This document shows positions 50,421 to 58,155 of a stretch of DNA of 64,000 nucleotides, piece by piece; position 1 is the stretch's first letter; every line of letters begins with the position of its first letter. The DNA lies in assembly GCF_001007875.1 (NCBI RefSeq), contig NZ_CP011412.1, forward strand, positions 372,001-436,000. The letters run 5' to 3'. A program made the position numbers and the translations under genes. The stretch is from Sedimenticola thiotaurini. Its GTDB lineage: Bacteria; Pseudomonadota; Gammaproteobacteria; Chromatiales; Chromatiaceae. Under the pieces are notes generated by a model. It was not told where the DNA came from. It saw nothing but the letters and a program-made list of their open reading frames with translations, and did no database searches.

Positions 50421-51230
50421 ATGGCGCTCAATCAGAATACCGTAGTTACTCCCACTCTCCCGATAGATCTTCCGCAGGTACAGCTTGTTACCCTGGATCA
50501 TCCATGGCAGTGGATAGCGGCCGGGTGGCAGGATCTGAAAGCGGCGCCGGGGATCAGTATTGCGTACGGCATGATGTTTCTGATACTGAGTTTCCTGCTG
50601 ACAATGGCGTTTGTCTCAATGGATATGGGGTTTTTTATCCCCGCGCTTGCCGCCGGTTTTTTTCTCATTTCACCCCTGCTGGCATTGGGGCTGTATGATG
50701 TCAGTCGCTCGCTCTCCCGGGGCAGCAAGCCAACCTTCTTAGGCAGTCTGATGTGCTGGCGCAGGACGCCTTTCAATCTACTCGCCATGGGGCTGGTGTT
50801 GATGCTGGCGTTCCTGGTCTGGATGATGCTGTCCAATATGGTTTTTGCGCTCTTCTTTACCGGCATAACGCCCGATATGGCATCCGCACTGGATGTACTG
50901 TTTTTCTCCGGTGATAGTCCGGCCTTTATGGCCGCAGGCATTATTTCCGGTGGCCTGATTGCGCTGGTGGTATTCGCCATCAGCGTGGTGTCGGTGCCCA
51001 TGATCCTGGATCGGGATGCCGATGTGATGAGCGCCGTTGTCACCAGCATCCGTTGTGTAACCAGCAACCCGAAGCCGCTGTTACTGTGGGCGTCGCTGAT
51101 TGTGATGTTTGTCGGCCTTGGCTTGGTCTCCCTGTTTGTCGGTCTGGTTATCTTCATGCCATTGGTGGGGCATGCCAGTTGGCACGCCTATCAGGATCTG
51201 GTGGGATCAACTTCCTCCCGTACCGACTGA
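50421..51230 (+). CDS. DUF2189 family membrane protein
   Basis: This 269-residue protein has about six membrane helices. Its signature region is HPWQWIAAGWQDLKAAPGIS with YGMMFLILSFLLTM, and SVPMILDRDADVMSAVVTSI near residue 190, as in DUF2189 proteins. These commonly lie next to cytochrome oxidase genes; function unknown. No strong ribosome site is visible (AAATATGG), so the start is moderately certain. Confidence 0.82.
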   Translation: MALNQNTVVTPTLPIDLPQVQLVTLDHPWQWIAAGWQDLKAAPGISIAYGMMFLILSFLLTMAFVSMDMGFFIPALAAGFFLISPLLALGLYDVSRSLSRGSKPTFLGSLMCWRRTPFNLLAMGLVLMLAFLVWMMLSNMVFALFFTGITPDMASALDVLFFSGDSPAFMAAGIISGGLIALVVFAISVVSVPMILDRDADVMSAVVTSIRCVTSNPKPLLLWASLIVMFVGLGLVSLFVGLVIFMPLVGHASWHAYQDLVGSTSSRTD

Positions 51231-51511
51231 TCCCCCGGCCGGAGCGGTCGTTTGACCGATATGCAATCAAACCGCCGGTCGCTGTATCCCTCTGTTCTGA
51301 TTTATTTGGCCATTATTGGCGGGGTTATTGATGGGCCCGGCGAGCGTCGTGCCCTTACCTGAATATGGCTTGAAAGAATTGGATAATTTATACTAGCCCG
51401 TTTGCAACTTCCCGATGGTGTCTGGAGGGGCCTGTTGTCCCGACTGCCGAGCGCCGGTCCGGAAGTAATCCAGTTCTATCGTCGTCAAGCGCGGCAAACC
51501 AGGGTGTCCAG

Positions 51512-52738
51512 ATGATCAAAATTAATGAAAACTACCAGAAGCTGCAGGCTTCCTACCTCTTCTCGAATATCGCCAAGCGGGTCAGTGCGTTTCAGCAGGC
51601 CAACCCTGACAAGAAACTGATCAAGCTGGGTATTGGCGACGTGACCCGGGCGTTGCCGGATGCCTGTGTCAAGGCGTTCCACGCGGCGGTGGATGAGATG
51701 GCCAACGATGCCACTTTCCATGGTTACGGTCCGGAGCAGGGTTACGATTTTCTGCGTGAGGCGATAGCCAAAAACGATTTCCAGGCCCGCGGTGCCCAGG
51801 TCGATGCCGATGAAGTGTTTGTCAGCGATGGTGCCAAGTGCGACAGCGGCAATTTCCAGGAGATCTTCTCCACCGATATCACCGTAGCGATCCCGGATCC
51901 GGTCTACCCGGTCTATGTGGATACCAATGTGATGGCGGGCCGCAGCGGTAACTGGAATGAGGAGCTGGGGCGTTATGAGAACCTGGTCTACCTGGACGGT
52001 AACCGGGAGAACGGCTTCATTCCCGAACTGCCGGAGCAGCAGGTCGACCTGATCTACCTCTGCTTCCCCAACAACCCCACCGGTTCCATGGCGACCCGGG
52101 AGCAGCTGAAACAGTGGGTCGATTATGCCCGGGCCAACAAATCCCTGATTCTTTACGATGCGGCCTACGAGGCGTTCGTGCAGGATGAGGATCTGCCGCG
52201 CTCCATCTACGAGGTGGAAGGTGCCCGGGAAGTGGCCATCGAGTTCCGCAGTTTCTCCAAGACCGCTGGCTTCACCGGCACCCGCTGCGCCTATACCGTG
52301 GTGCCCAAGAGCTGCATGGCCTATACCGAGGCAGGGGAGGCGGTCTCCGTGCACTCCCTGTGGAATCGTCGTCACACCACCAAGTTCAACAGTGTCTCTT
52401 ACCCGGTGCAGCGTGCCGCCGAGGCGGTCTACTCCAGCGAAGGACAGGCCCAGATCAAAGAGCTGATCGCCTACTACCTGAACAATGCGAAGTATATCCG
52501 CGAGAAGATGGAGGCGCTCGGTTACGAGTGCATCGGTGGCGTCAACTCCCCCTATATCTGGATTGATGGCAAAACTGACTCCTGGGCATTTTTCGATCGG
52601 CTGCTGAACGAGGCCGGGGTGGTCTGTACCCCCGGGGCCGGGTTCGGCAAGTGCGGCGAAGGCTATATCCGCATCAGCGCTTTCAACAGTTTCGAGAATG
52701 TGACCGAGGCGATGGAGCGGATCAGTAAAATCCTCTGA
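51512..52738 (+). CDS. dapL: LL-diaminopimelate aminotransferase
   Basis: This 408-residue class I aminotransferase matches DapL closely: [20 protein letters not shown] near residue 35, [16 protein letters not shown] near residue 70, [16 protein letters not shown] near residue 180 and the PLP-Lys region [19 protein letters not shown]. It makes LL-diaminopimelate from tetrahydrodipicolinate in one step, bypassing the succinylase route normal for gammaproteobacteria. lysA follows about 100 bases on, which supports a role in lysine and cell wall synthesis. Confidence 0.93.
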   Translation: MIKINENYQKLQASYLFSNIAKRVSAFQQANPDKKLIKLGIGDVTRALPDACVKAFHAAVDEMANDATFHGYGPEQGYDFLREAIAKNDFQARGAQVDADEVFVSDGAKCDSGNFQEIFSTDITVAIPDPVYPVYVDTNVMAGRSGNWNEELGRYENLVYLDGNRENGFIPELPEQQVDLIYLCFPNNPTGSMATREQLKQWVDYARANKSLILYDAAYEAFVQDEDLPRSIYEVEGAREVAIEFRSFSKTAGFTGTRCAYTVVPKSCMAYTEAGEAVSVHSLWNRRHTTKFNSVSYPVQRAAEAVYSSEGQAQIKELIAYYLNNAKYIREKMEALGYECIGGVNSPYIWIDGKTDSWAFFDRLLNEAGVVCTPGAGFGKCGEGYIRISAFNSFENVTEAMERISKIL

Positions 52739-52771
52739 TCTTCAAGCTATACATTTCTAAAACCATTTCGC

Positions 52772-52806
52772 ATAACCCCGCACCAGTTTATGCTGGTCGG
52801 GGTTAT
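52772..52806 (+). other. Strong hairpin between dapL and lysA
   Basis: ATAACCCCG-C-ACCAG (52772-52786) pairs with CTGGT-CGGGGTTAT (52793-52806), with one bulged C and a 6-base loop. No T-run follows, so it is not a classic terminator; it may process or protect the transcript or attenuate read-through into lysA. Confidence 0.65.
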
Positions 52807-52835
52807 AGACAGTAGTGAATGACCGGAACCAGACC

Positions 52836-54098
52836 ATGCCCATTTCCAGCGATTTAGAACAGCGTCTCTACCCCAACATCGAAGCGATTGCCCAGCACTT
52901 CGGTACTCCGTTCCACATCTATGACGAGAAGGGCATCCGCGAAACCGGCGAGACACTGAACCGGCTGTTTGCCGGTATCGACGGTTTCAAGGAGTACTAT
53001 GCGGTGAAGGCGTTGCCCAATCCCCGCATCCTGGAGATCATGCGCTCCCTGGGCTTCGGTTTTGACTGCAGTTCCAGGGCGGAGCTCCAGCTGAGTCGTG
53101 CCACCGGCGCCCGGGGTGAGGAGATCATGTTCACTTCCAACAACACCAGCCAGGCCGATTTCCAGGCGGCCGCAGCCGATGGTGGCTGTGTGCTGAATCT
53201 GGATGATATCAGCCTGGTGGACAAGGTGCCGGAGATGCCGGAACTGATCTGCTTCCGTTACAATCCGGGTGAACGGCGCACCGGCAACAGCATTATCGGC
53301 ACTCCGGTGGAGGCCAAGTATGGCGTCTCCCACGATCAGCTGCTGGAGGCCTACCGCAAGGCCCAGGCGCGCGGGGCCAGGCGTTTTGGTCTGCATACCA
53401 TGCTGGCCTCCAACGAACTCAACTACAGCTATATGGTGGAGACCGCCCGAATGCTGCTGGAGAGTGTCGAGTGGATCTCCAGCGAGCTGGGCATCCGCTT
53501 CGAGTTCGTTAATATCGGCGGCGGGCTGGGCATACCTTACCGTCCTGGGGAGCAGCCCCTGGATATCGCCGCAATGGCCCATGAGATCACTGCCCTGTTT
53601 GACGATTTCCGGCAGCGGCACGGCTATGCACCGCGTATGTATGTGGAGAGCGGCCGTTATATCACCGGTCCCCATGGTGTGCTGGTGACCCGGGCGATCA
53701 ACCGCAAGGAGATCTATCGCACCTATGTGGGGGTGGATGCCTGTATGTCAGCCCTGATGCGTCCCGGTATGTACGGCGCTTATCACCACATTACCGTGCC
53801 CGGTAAATCGGGTGGCGATGAGGTGGTGGATGTGGCCGGCTCGCTGTGTGAGAACAATGATAAATTCGCCATTCAACGTAACCTGCCCGCTATCAGCGAT
53901 GGGGATCTGCTCTGCATTCATGATACCGGTGCCCACGGCCACGCCATGGGGTTCAACTACAACGGCAAGGTGCGTCCTAAGGAGTTGCTGCTGCGTAGTG
54001 ACGGAACGGTTGAGCTGATTCGTCGTGAAGAGACCCTGGATGATCTGTTCGCTACGCTGCAGTTTGAACCGGACAATTTCACCCCCGCCCGGGGATAA
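52836..54098 (+). CDS. lysA: Diaminopimelate decarboxylase-type PLP enzyme
   Basis: This 420-residue fold-type III decarboxylase has YYAVKALPNPRILEIMRSLG (PLP Lys in AVKA), GGGLGIPYRPGE near residue 230, ESGRYITGPHG and DTGAHGHAMGFNYNGKVRP near the C-terminus. Following dapL, it should convert meso-diaminopimelate to lysine. It belongs to a subgroup somewhat different from E. coli LysA. ATG 52836 is chosen; a GTG at 52815 also fits the frame. It has no strong ribosome site. Confidence 0.88.
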   Translation: MPISSDLEQRLYPNIEAIAQHFGTPFHIYDEKGIRETGETLNRLFAGIDGFKEYYAVKALPNPRILEIMRSLGFGFDCSSRAELQLSRATGARGEEIMFTSNNTSQADFQAAAADGGCVLNLDDISLVDKVPEMPELICFRYNPGERRTGNSIIGTPVEAKYGVSHDQLLEAYRKAQARGARRFGLHTMLASNELNYSYMVETARMLLESVEWISSELGIRFEFVNIGGGLGIPYRPGEQPLDIAAMAHEITALFDDFRQRHGYAPRMYVESGRYITGPHGVLVTRAINRKEIYRTYVGVDACMSALMRPGMYGAYHHITVPGKSGGDEVVDVAGSLCENNDKFAIQRNLPAISDGDLLCIHDTGAHGHAMGFNYNGKVRPKELLLRSDGTVELIRREETLDDLFATLQFEPDNFTPARG

Positions 54099-54141
54099 GA
54101 GAGAGCAGCGGACCGTCCCGATGCATAGCGTAGGACCGGGG

Positions 54142-54174
54142 CGGACACTGCGCCTGCCGGCAGGCTGATGTCCG
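54142..54174. repeat. Long inverted repeat between convergent lysA and uppP
   Basis: CGGACA (54142-54147) and TGTCCG (54169-54174) flank a perfect 14-bp palindrome GCCTGCCGGCAGGC (54152-54165). As RNA it gives a strong hairpin from either strand. It may stop transcription of both genes, though no T-run is present. Confidence 0.6.
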
Positions 54175-54236
54175 GGGCTGGGATTGCTGTAGGGGAGGTT
54201 CGACGCTCGGCCCGGTAGCCGGCCCCGTATCGGTTA

Positions 54237-55037
54237 CTACAGGGCAATCCAGATCAACACCGCACCCAGCAGTAACCGGTAGATGACAAACGGCAGCATG
54301 CCGATGCGGTCGATCACGTGTAGAAACAGGCGGATACAGAGATAGGCGGAGACAAAGGAGAACAGCGCACCCACCAGCATGGCTTGCCAGTCCACCGGCT
54401 CCTGGTGAATGATCAGCTCCAGGGTTACCAGGCTGCCCGACATCACGATGGTGGGGATCGAGAGCAGAAAGGAGAAGCGTGAAGCCGCTTCCCGGGTCAG
54501 GCCGAGCATCATGCCGGCCGTGATGGTGATGCCTGATCGGGAGGTGCCGGGGATCAGTGCCAGTACCTGGAACAGGCCGATAATCAGGGCGTCACGCCAA
54601 CTGGTGGAATACTCATCCCGGGTCCGACTGCCATTTCTGTCGTACCAGTACAGCAGCAGGCCGAACAGAATGGTTGCCGCTGCAATCACCCAGATCGACC
54701 GCAGTTCATGTTCAACTTCAGAGAAAAACAGCAGTCCGGCCGCCATGATGGGCAGGGTCGCCAGGATCAGCAGCCACACCATTTGCGAGTTCTGGGTCGG
54801 CGGAGCACCTTTGATCACCGAGCGAAAAAAATCACCCGCCATGTCCAGCAGTTCATGCCTGAAGAAGGTGGTTACCGCCAGCAGGGAGCCAAGGTGTACT
54901 GCCACGTCAAAACCGAGCCCCTGATCCTGGTAGCCAAACAGCATCGGCGTCAGAATGAGATGGGCGGAGCTGGAGATGGGCAGGAACTCAGTCAATCCCT
55001 GAACAATAGCAAGTATAAAAATCTGTAAGCTATCCAT
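54237..55037 (-). CDS. uppP: Undecaprenyl-diphosphatase
   Basis: This is a 266-residue membrane phosphatase with the BacA/UppP motifs GLTEFLPISSSAHLIL near residue 12 and ALIPGTSRSGITITAGM near residue 160. It recycles the lipid carrier of peptidoglycan and confers bacitracin resistance. I start at 55037 (MDSLQIF), which gives the family length; the frame runs on to 55133 without similarity. Confidence 0.95.
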   Translation of the reverse strand: MDSLQIFILAIVQGLTEFLPISSSAHLILTPMLFGYQDQGLGFDVAVHLGSLLAVTTFFRHELLDMAGDFFRSVIKGAPPTQNSQMVWLLILATLPIMAAGLLFFSEVEHELRSIWVIAAATILFGLLLYWYDRNGSRTRDEYSTSWRDALIIGLFQVLALIPGTSRSGITITAGMMLGLTREAASRFSFLLSIPTIVMSGSLVTLELIIHQEPVDWQAMLVGALFSFVSAYLCIRLFLHVIDRIGMLPFVIYRLLLGAVLIWIAL

Positions 55038-55284
55038 GGCTGTCAGTGCTGCGGGTGGGACTGGTTTGTAAGGGAGCGTATGGGAATGGATCGGTACGGT
55101 TGATTCGATGCGCTTTCCAGGACAATCCGGCATCTCTGTAACTGCACTGCCTCCGAAGCGGATCTCACATTCTCAAGTCCTGGGTTGATTCTGGTGGGGG
55201 GCAATGATACCGGTTTACAGAGCTGTTTTCATGCGAATTTTTTGTTTTTTCCCGGGGAGCTGGTCGGGAGAGCAGTCCCACCTT

Positions 55285-55313
55285 TTGGTCGTCAATCCAG
55301 CGCAAAATACTAT
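55285..55313 (+). promoter_or_regulatory. Candidate sigma-70 promoter of manC
   Basis: TTGGTC (55285-55290), 17 bases, TACTAT (55308-55313). A start site near 55320 would give a leader of about 30 bases to the ATG at 55349. Confidence 0.55.
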
Positions 55314-55348
55314 AGACTTACGGAAACATCGATACAGGGGAGTTGATA

Positions 55349-56755
55349 ATGATACCGGTGATTCTTTCGGGTGGTTCAGGAACGCGTCTATGGCCGCTGT
55401 CGCGCAGCCAATACCCCAAGCAGTTTCTGCCGCTGGTGACCGACAACACCATGCTTCAGGAGACTGTCGCCCGGCTGGATGGTCTGGACGGCGTAGCCGC
55501 ACCCATCGTGGTATGCAATGAAGATCACCGTTTCATGGTGGCCGAGCAGTTACGGGAGATAGGGGTTACCGCCCAGGCCATCCTGCTGGAGCCGGTGGGA
55601 CGCAACACGGCGCCGGCCGTGGCGCTGGCGGCGCTGGCGGCGGAATCACCGGATGAACTGCTGCTGGTGCTGGCCGCCGATCATGTGATCAGTGACAAAC
55701 CGGCCTTTCACGCGGCGGTGATGAAGGCGGCGGATGCGGCAAGAGCGGGCCGACTGGTCACTTTCGGGGTCGTGCCAACCGGTCCGGAGACCGGCTATGG
55801 TTACATCCGTCGGGGTGATGCGGCCACCTGGGACGGTACTTACGCGGTTAAACAGTTCGTGGAGAAGCCGGACCTGGAAACCGCCCGTGGCTATCTTGAT
55901 TCTGGCGATTACTACTGGAACAGCGGCATGTTTGTGTTTACGGCTGCCCAATACCTGGCGGCTCTGGAAAAGCACCGTCCTGAGATGCTGGCCGCCTGCA
56001 GAAGTGCCTATGCCAACAGTCACCCTTCCCCCGATTTTGTGCGCCTGGACAAGGCCGCCTTTGCCGCCTGTCCGGCGGACTCCATAGATTATGCGGTGAT
56101 GGAGAAGACCGACCGGGGTGTGGTGGTTCCGCTGGATGCCGGTTGGAATGATGTAGGTTCCTGGTCGGCACTGTGGGAGGTGGCCGGCAAGGACGGGCAG
56201 GGGAATTCACTGAAAGGTGATGTGCTCAGCGTTGACACCCGCAACTCCTATATTCAGTCGGAGAATAAACTGGTGGCGGTGGTTGGCCTGGACGACATGG
56301 TGGTGGTGGAGACTGACGATGCGGTGATGGTCTCCCCAAAGTCACGGGTCCAGGAGGTGAAGCAGATTGTCGATCTGTTGCGGGAAGCCGGTCGTAGCGA
56401 GAGCGAGCTGCACCGCAAGGTTTATCGACCCTGGGGTTATTACGACTCCATCGATCTGGGCGAGCGCCATCAGGCCAAGCGGATTGTGGTCAACCCGGGG
56501 GCAAAGTTGTCACTGCAGATGCATCATCACCGGGCCGAGCACTGGATTGTGGTGAAGGGCACGGCCAGCGTCACCCGGGGTGAAGAGGAGATGCTGCTGA
56601 CCGAAAATCAGTCCACCTACATTCCTATTGGTACCACCCACAGTCTGGAGAATCGCGGTGTGATTCCGCTGGAGATGGTGGAGGTGCAGACCGGCAGCTA
56701 CCTGGGTGAGGATGATATCGTCCGCTTTGACGACCGTTACGGGCGGGCTGAATAG
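55349..56755 (+). CDS. manC: Mannose-1-phosphate guanylyltransferase/mannose-6-phosphate isomerase
   Basis: This is a 468-residue bifunctional enzyme: an N-terminal nucleotidyltransferase with SGGSGTRLWPLSRSQYPKQF, FVEKPD near residue 170 and DAGWNDVGSWSALW near residue 260. A C-terminal cupin-type isomerase follows with RPWGYYDS and SLQMHHHRAEHWIVV. It supplies GDP-mannose for polysaccharides. ATG 55349 follows GGGGAG. Two genes of unknown role follow closely. Confidence 0.95.
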   Translation: MIPVILSGGSGTRLWPLSRSQYPKQFLPLVTDNTMLQETVARLDGLDGVAAPIVVCNEDHRFMVAEQLREIGVTAQAILLEPVGRNTAPAVALAALAAESPDELLLVLAADHVISDKPAFHAAVMKAADAARAGRLVTFGVVPTGPETGYGYIRRGDAATWDGTYAVKQFVEKPDLETARGYLDSGDYYWNSGMFVFTAAQYLAALEKHRPEMLAACRSAYANSHPSPDFVRLDKAAFAACPADSIDYAVMEKTDRGVVVPLDAGWNDVGSWSALWEVAGKDGQGNSLKGDVLSVDTRNSYIQSENKLVAVVGLDDMVVVETDDAVMVSPKSRVQEVKQIVDLLREAGRSESELHRKVYRPWGYYDSIDLGERHQAKRIVVNPGAKLSLQMHHHRAEHWIVVKGTASVTRGEEEMLLTENQSTYIPIGTTHSLENRGVIPLEMVEVQTGSYLGEDDIVRFDDRYGRAE

Positions 56756-56783
56756 TGGCCGGCAGCGGGGACAGGGGGTGCCG

Positions 56784-57596
56784 GTGATCGGGATTATCGG
56801 ATCAGACGGTGACCTGGGGCGACGGGTCCGGCTGGATCTGGATGTCGATCAACTGTTGCTGATTGATCGTCACAACCGGGACCAGTTGGAGTCGTACCTG
56901 CCGCAACTGGAGTTGGCCCTGGTGTTTACCCCGCCCGACACCCATGCGTCCTATCTGGAGATGTTGTCTAGCGCCGGCGTGCCCCGAATTCTGTGTGAAA
57001 AACCGTTGCCGGTTACTCCACAACTGCAAGATCCCGGGCGGGTGCGGATTATCGATCACTACCTGTTCAAGCAGGATGCCCAGGTCTGTCGGGACCATTT
57101 TCAGCGCCGCCGGGCGGATATCGATCAGATCTCCCTGTCACTTTGCGAATCGAAGCCGGAACGGCGTAGCTGGATGTGGTCCCGGGCCGCCTATGGCGGA
57201 GTGATTCTCGATCTGGCTCACCATCTGGTGGCGCTGCTCGGTTTTATGTCCGGAGAGTACCAGACACTGTCCGCCATCACCGACCTGTCAGTCGACCAGG
57301 TGAGGTTCTTTTCACACCCCGATCCGGCGGAATCCGCCGCTGTGATCACCGCTAGCTGGGCCGGTATCCGCCTGACCCTGAATGTTGCCAAGGCCGGTCA
57401 TGATGACAAGGGGGTTACCTTCAGATATCGGGATGGAACGGAGCAGCGGGTCGATCTGTCGGACCGGGTCAACTATCAACAGATTCTGCTTGCCGGTGGA
57501 TCGGATGAACCATCACCGCTGCTGGCTTTTTCCGATGCCGTGCTGATCAACCGGTTTCTGACCAGGTTGTTGCAGGAGATTGAGCCCCATGTCTGA
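56784..57596 (+). CDS. Gfo/Idh/MocA-like oxidoreductase
   Basis: This is a protein of about 270 residues with an N-terminal Rossmann start IGIIGSDGDLGRRV and LALVFTPPDTHASYLEMLSS near residue 50. PRILCEKPLPVT is the EKP motif of the Gfo/Idh/MocA family, and DHYLFKQDAQ follows. It is shorter than usual (about 330), and the dinucleotide loop is atypical, so activity is uncertain. GTG 56784 or 56778 is the start; AGGGGG lies upstream. It is probably an operon partner of manC, possibly in nucleotide-sugar metabolism. Confidence 0.72.
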   Translation: MIGIIGSDGDLGRRVRLDLDVDQLLLIDRHNRDQLESYLPQLELALVFTPPDTHASYLEMLSSAGVPRILCEKPLPVTPQLQDPGRVRIIDHYLFKQDAQVCRDHFQRRRADIDQISLSLCESKPERRSWMWSRAAYGGVILDLAHHLVALLGFMSGEYQTLSAITDLSVDQVRFFSHPDPAESAAVITASWAGIRLTLNVAKAGHDDKGVTFRYRDGTEQRVDLSDRVNYQQILLAGGSDEPSPLLAFSDAVLINRFLTRLLQEIEPHV

Positions 57597-58128
57597 GAAA
57601 GAGAGGAAGATGGAGGAGGCCAACGCTGTCGAGTTGCTCAAGGATCTGACCGATGTATTCAAACATCGGCACCGGTTCTACTGGTCAACCTACTACAAAC
57701 TGATGTTCTATCACCTGACCATCGCCGCCTTGCCCTACGTTGCCTATCACTTTCTCAAGACCTATAACTTCATCGCCAATGAACAGAGTTATATGATCCT
57801 GTTGCTGGTGATCTTTGCCTGGCTGCTGCTGGGGGTCAACATATGGCTGGTTCTGCGCAGCAGAAAATATCTTGAAAGCGAGGATCTACGACTGCGGATC
57901 GTACACAAGGCGGTGCGGGAGATGTATATGCGGGAGTTCGCTATCAATCTCTACCCCGGAATGGATGCGCTGCAGGCGGACTACCAGTGTCGATCGGAAA
58001 ACAACAACAATAAGATCCTGGTCAGTTCTATAGGCGGCTACATGGAGTCCCTGTTTGTTACCTTCCTGATACTCATCTCCACCCTGGGTACGCTGCTGTT
58101 TTCGTTCCTCGCCTATACCCTGCTGTAG
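57589..58128 (+). CDS. Membrane protein of unknown function, manC operon
   Basis: This 179-residue protein has a charged N-terminus with a likely helical start (MSEKERKMEEANAVELLKDL) and three membrane helices (about 40-60, 68-88 and 150-175). No family is recognised. It overlaps the preceding gene by 8 bases, so it is co-translated. It may belong to an envelope polysaccharide system with manC. Confidence 0.7.
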   Translation: MSEKERKMEEANAVELLKDLTDVFKHRHRFYWSTYYKLMFYHLTIAALPYVAYHFLKTYNFIANEQSYMILLLVIFAWLLLGVNIWLVLRSRKYLESEDLRLRIVHKAVREMYMREFAINLYPGMDALQADYQCRSENNNNKILVSSIGGYMESLFVTFLILISTLGTLLFSFLAYTLL

Positions 58129-58155
58129 GGCGTATCCGCCGACGGTTTCCCCGGC

